Source: Planococcus citri
Lineage: Eukaryota > Arthropoda > Insecta > Hemiptera > Pseudococcidae
DNA: 64,000 bases
Reading direction: 5' to 3'
Assembly: GCF_950023065.1 (NCBI RefSeq)
Contig: NC_088679.1
Location: 11,346,001-11,410,000, forward strand
Part shown: piece by piece, positions 61,801-64,000 of the stretch
Position numbering within the stretch: the stretch's first letter is position 1
How the letters are laid out: every line of letters starts with the position of its first letter
The notes under the pieces: generated by a model
Seen by the model: the letters and a program-made list of their open reading frames with translations, nothing else
Databases searched by the model: none
What the model was told of the DNA's origin: nothing
Position numbers and translations under genes: made by a program

Positions 61801-64000
61801 ATTAACTCTCTTTCTTTCTGTCCTTCTTTCTCGTCGTGTATTTCTGCACTTTTCTGTCTCTGTCTGTCTCACGCGCTCAGTTTTTCCACGTCTTTCTCTC
61901 TGCTCTCTCGCAGCGTACAGTTTACATACCTAAACATAGCGATTTGTTTGTGTTTTCGGATAACTTTTGTATAGTATACGGCGGCGGCAACTTGTTGATA
62001 GTTGAGAGCAAAGTGGCGGTGTGGTGTACGTTTTACGTATACTATATTCTCGTACAACTATACCTACAGTTGTGTAAAGAGAGTAGCGTATACTAACCCT
62101 AAAGTCTTCATAGTCGACGCTCTCGTCGTCTTCGTCGTCGTCGAGTTAAATACCCCGAAAATTATCGTCGTCGTAACCTATTACACGTAATTTCTTCTTA
62201 ATGACGAACAAAACGAGGAAAAACACATGATATTGGTGAGAGATTATCGAGGAATTTGGTGACAAATTTGAGATTTTGAGGTGTGAGGTTGATCTGGTGG
62301 GGGGTGTGGGACAGATGGACTGGACGATGGTCTTTCTCAATTTTGGAATTGAAGTTTTCAGTTTAGAATTTTTAGTCGTTGGTTTTTTGAGAAGATTGAA
62401 GTGGTGAGCTTGATCTGTTGAGGACTGTGGGGCATATGGACTTCTTCTATTGGCCTGGAATGCCTGGATGTTGGTCCTTCTCAATTTGAATTTTGAAATT
62501 CATGTTTTTAGTTTAGAAATTGGTGGTTGGTTTTTTTGAGAAGATTTAAACTGATTTGCACTCTTGTGAGGGTCGAAAATAGAGACATCGTCATTTCGAA
62601 AACTAATCAAATTGAGAATTTTTTCAAACTTGGAAAACAGAAATTTGCAATTAACGATTTCTGATCCCATAATTTTTCTTCAGTTCGTCCGTATAGTCGA
62701 GTAAATTGAGAAATTAAGTTCATAATTCCAAGCTATACAGAAAAACTCGAGAGCTGAAAAATAAAAATTAAAGAAGAAACAAAAGCTCCGAGACGAGCAA
62801 TATAAAATTTTAAAAAAAAGAGAGAAGAATATGAAATAAAGAACTCGAAACGAAAACTCGCGAAGGAATAGAAAAAACTGTATCGGACGCCGGGGGCGGC
62901 CTTATCGGGTGGGGTCGAAGAGATCGGGGTAAGGGAGACGAAATATTAATTAAATACTTCGCCCTTTTAAAATGAAGAAATTAAAACCAACTTTCTCAGC
63001 AACGCGCAGCCATTTTGATTTTTTTCTCTCTTTTTCTCGGCGAATGTTGGGCCGCGGCGTCCCTGCCCCCTGCCCCTCACCAGATTCGCTATCGTCATCG
63101 TTTTCGCGTCGCGCGTTCTTTTCTGCGCGTTGCTGGCGTGGGAATTATATTTCCCAGCTCGAGGAGCGGTGCAAAAAACGAAATGATGGAGAATAAAATA
63201 AAACCCGAGAGGAGAAAAAAAAAATTGAAAGAAATAAGAAAAGAAAAGATAGAAAGAATAAAATGGGAAAAATGGTATATTTCGCTGATAATTTTCCGCT
63301 TCACCAGCGTTCAACGCTGTGTGTACCACCTAACGAATAAAAGTATCTCTCATTTTCACTCTTTTCTCGACGCTCTGGCTGGCTGGCTGGCGCGGGCGTT
63401 TTTCTCCGTCTTGGAAAATTGGTTAGCAGGGTAACCAGGGTGGCCGGGGGCAGGGGCATCGCAGGGTCTGGCCTCGTCGTTGCCGGAACGCGTCTGATGC
63501 TGCTGCCATGCCATGCCATGGTCCTCTATATATTCTTTTCTCGTTTACGCGCCGTGGTGCTGGCCTCCTCTGTCTCACTCTCTCTCCCATCTATCGCTCT
63601 TGCTCCAACAACAATTATTTATTTCGATTCTATATTATTCTTCTCCTTTTTCTTTCTTTTGCTTTTTACTTTATATTTCACGCGGTTGTGTGTATCTGTA
63701 TCTGTGTCTGTGTCTGTGTGTATCTCCTCGACGACGATGCTCTCTTTCTGACTTGGCTTTTTTCGCCCTCACTCCGTCTCTCTCTCACTCTATTAAAATA
63801 AATTTATTTTTGTTTTAACGGGCGCCGGTTTTATCTTGGCAGTGTCGTTTTCTTCCTTTCTATCAGTATAATTTCCTTTTTCGCTTCTCCAATTTTATTT
63901 TATTCTATTTTTTTTTCGCCCCTTCTTCTTCTTGTATATTATTTCTCTCTCGACGATGAAGCGGCGTATAGCACTGTCCTCTACACCATTCCTCCCTATG
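61800..64000. other. CpG-containing, pyrimidine-rich segment; possible 5' UTR or regulatory region
   Basis: Long CT-rich stretches (61800-61920, 63570-63660, 63770-63960), GC-rich blocks at 62890-62920, 63045-63140 and 63370-63500, and a TGTGTC/TGTATC microsatellite at 63688-63722. The many overlapping frames of 60-139 codons here are compositional. No exon could be defended. Confidence 0.35.

Noticed and set aside
62146..62484. 112-codon minus-strand frame
   Set aside because: Made of two diverged direct repeats (TGTGGGACAGATGGACT and TGTGGGGCATATGGACT blocks); no domain and no splice support.
63015..63818. Several overlapping frames of 97-139 codons on both strands
   Set aside because: All three frames are open because the DNA is CT-rich and stop-poor. 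Translations are low-complexity (runs of S, L, F or R, K) with no domain.
1..64000. tRNA, rRNA, known microRNA or CRISPR array
   Set aside because: No T-loop/acceptor pairing, no rRNA core words, none of the conserved animal miRNAs I checked by eye (let-7, bantam, miR-1, miR-9, miR-124), and no regularly spaced identical short repeats with unique spacers.

Overview
The window is AT-rich insect nuclear DNA. Evidence: small genes with GT/AG introns, AATAAA poly(A) signals, LINE fragments, MITEs, long foldback elements, and hundreds of short GTAGGTAC/GGTACCTA-type words. That word is, from memory, frequent in sternorrhynchan Hemiptera (aphids, mealybugs, scale insects), so a hemipteran source is my best guess; the species cannot be fixed from this window.

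Region 1 (1-18.2 kb): a same-strand cluster of a small gene family. Three genes look intact (235-1188, 6161-8078, 13510-15444) and one is broken (9814-11816). Each has three exons with the same phases. Exon 1 encodes a signal peptide and ends in phase 1. Exon 2 encodes a cysteine-rich ectodomain ending in YCCY-x3-R-x-P-[YF]-CC and ends in phase 2. Exon 3 encodes one transmembrane helix and a short basic tail. The predicted products are 105, 136 and 113 residues: small type I membrane proteins with 6 or 8 ectodomain cysteines. The layout resembles Shisa-like/CYYR1-like proteins, but that link is inference. The cluster is full of insertions: a 1.9-kb foldback between genes 1 and 2, a mariner-type MITE and an old repeat copy in intron 1 of gene 2, a LINE reverse-transcriptase fragment and a candidate MITE in the pseudogene, a hAT-type MITE with a perfect 8-bp target duplication upstream of gene 4, and a 2.6-kb foldback with nearly identical arms inside the probable 3' UTR of gene 4.

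Region 2 (18.2-61.4 kb): no gene could be supported. The longest open frames are short, low-complexity and lack domain signatures. This stretch holds a 5'-truncated LINE with an RNase H end and poly(A) tail, two further large foldbacks flanked by TTAA (42756-44010 and 53074-54343), degenerate relatives of the first foldback, two diverged tandem arrays (about 44.3-45.0 kb and 59.0-61.4 kb), a dispersed short repeat (CGAAGTGAGGGCAAAAGCTT-like), microsatellites, and many G/C homopolymers of 10-14 bases. Several CpG-containing islands (about 26-29, 34.3-35.5, 39.3-41, 50.7-52.6 kb) lack the repeats and could be regulatory DNA or untranslated exons.

Region 3 (61.4-64 kb): a CpG-containing, pyrimidine-rich segment with a TATAAAAG box, possibly the promoter or 5' UTR of a gene lying outside the window.

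The most interesting items are the modular cysteine-rich gene cluster and the four long foldbacks, two of which have TTAA at both ends and one of which probably puts a roughly 800-bp hairpin into a host transcript.
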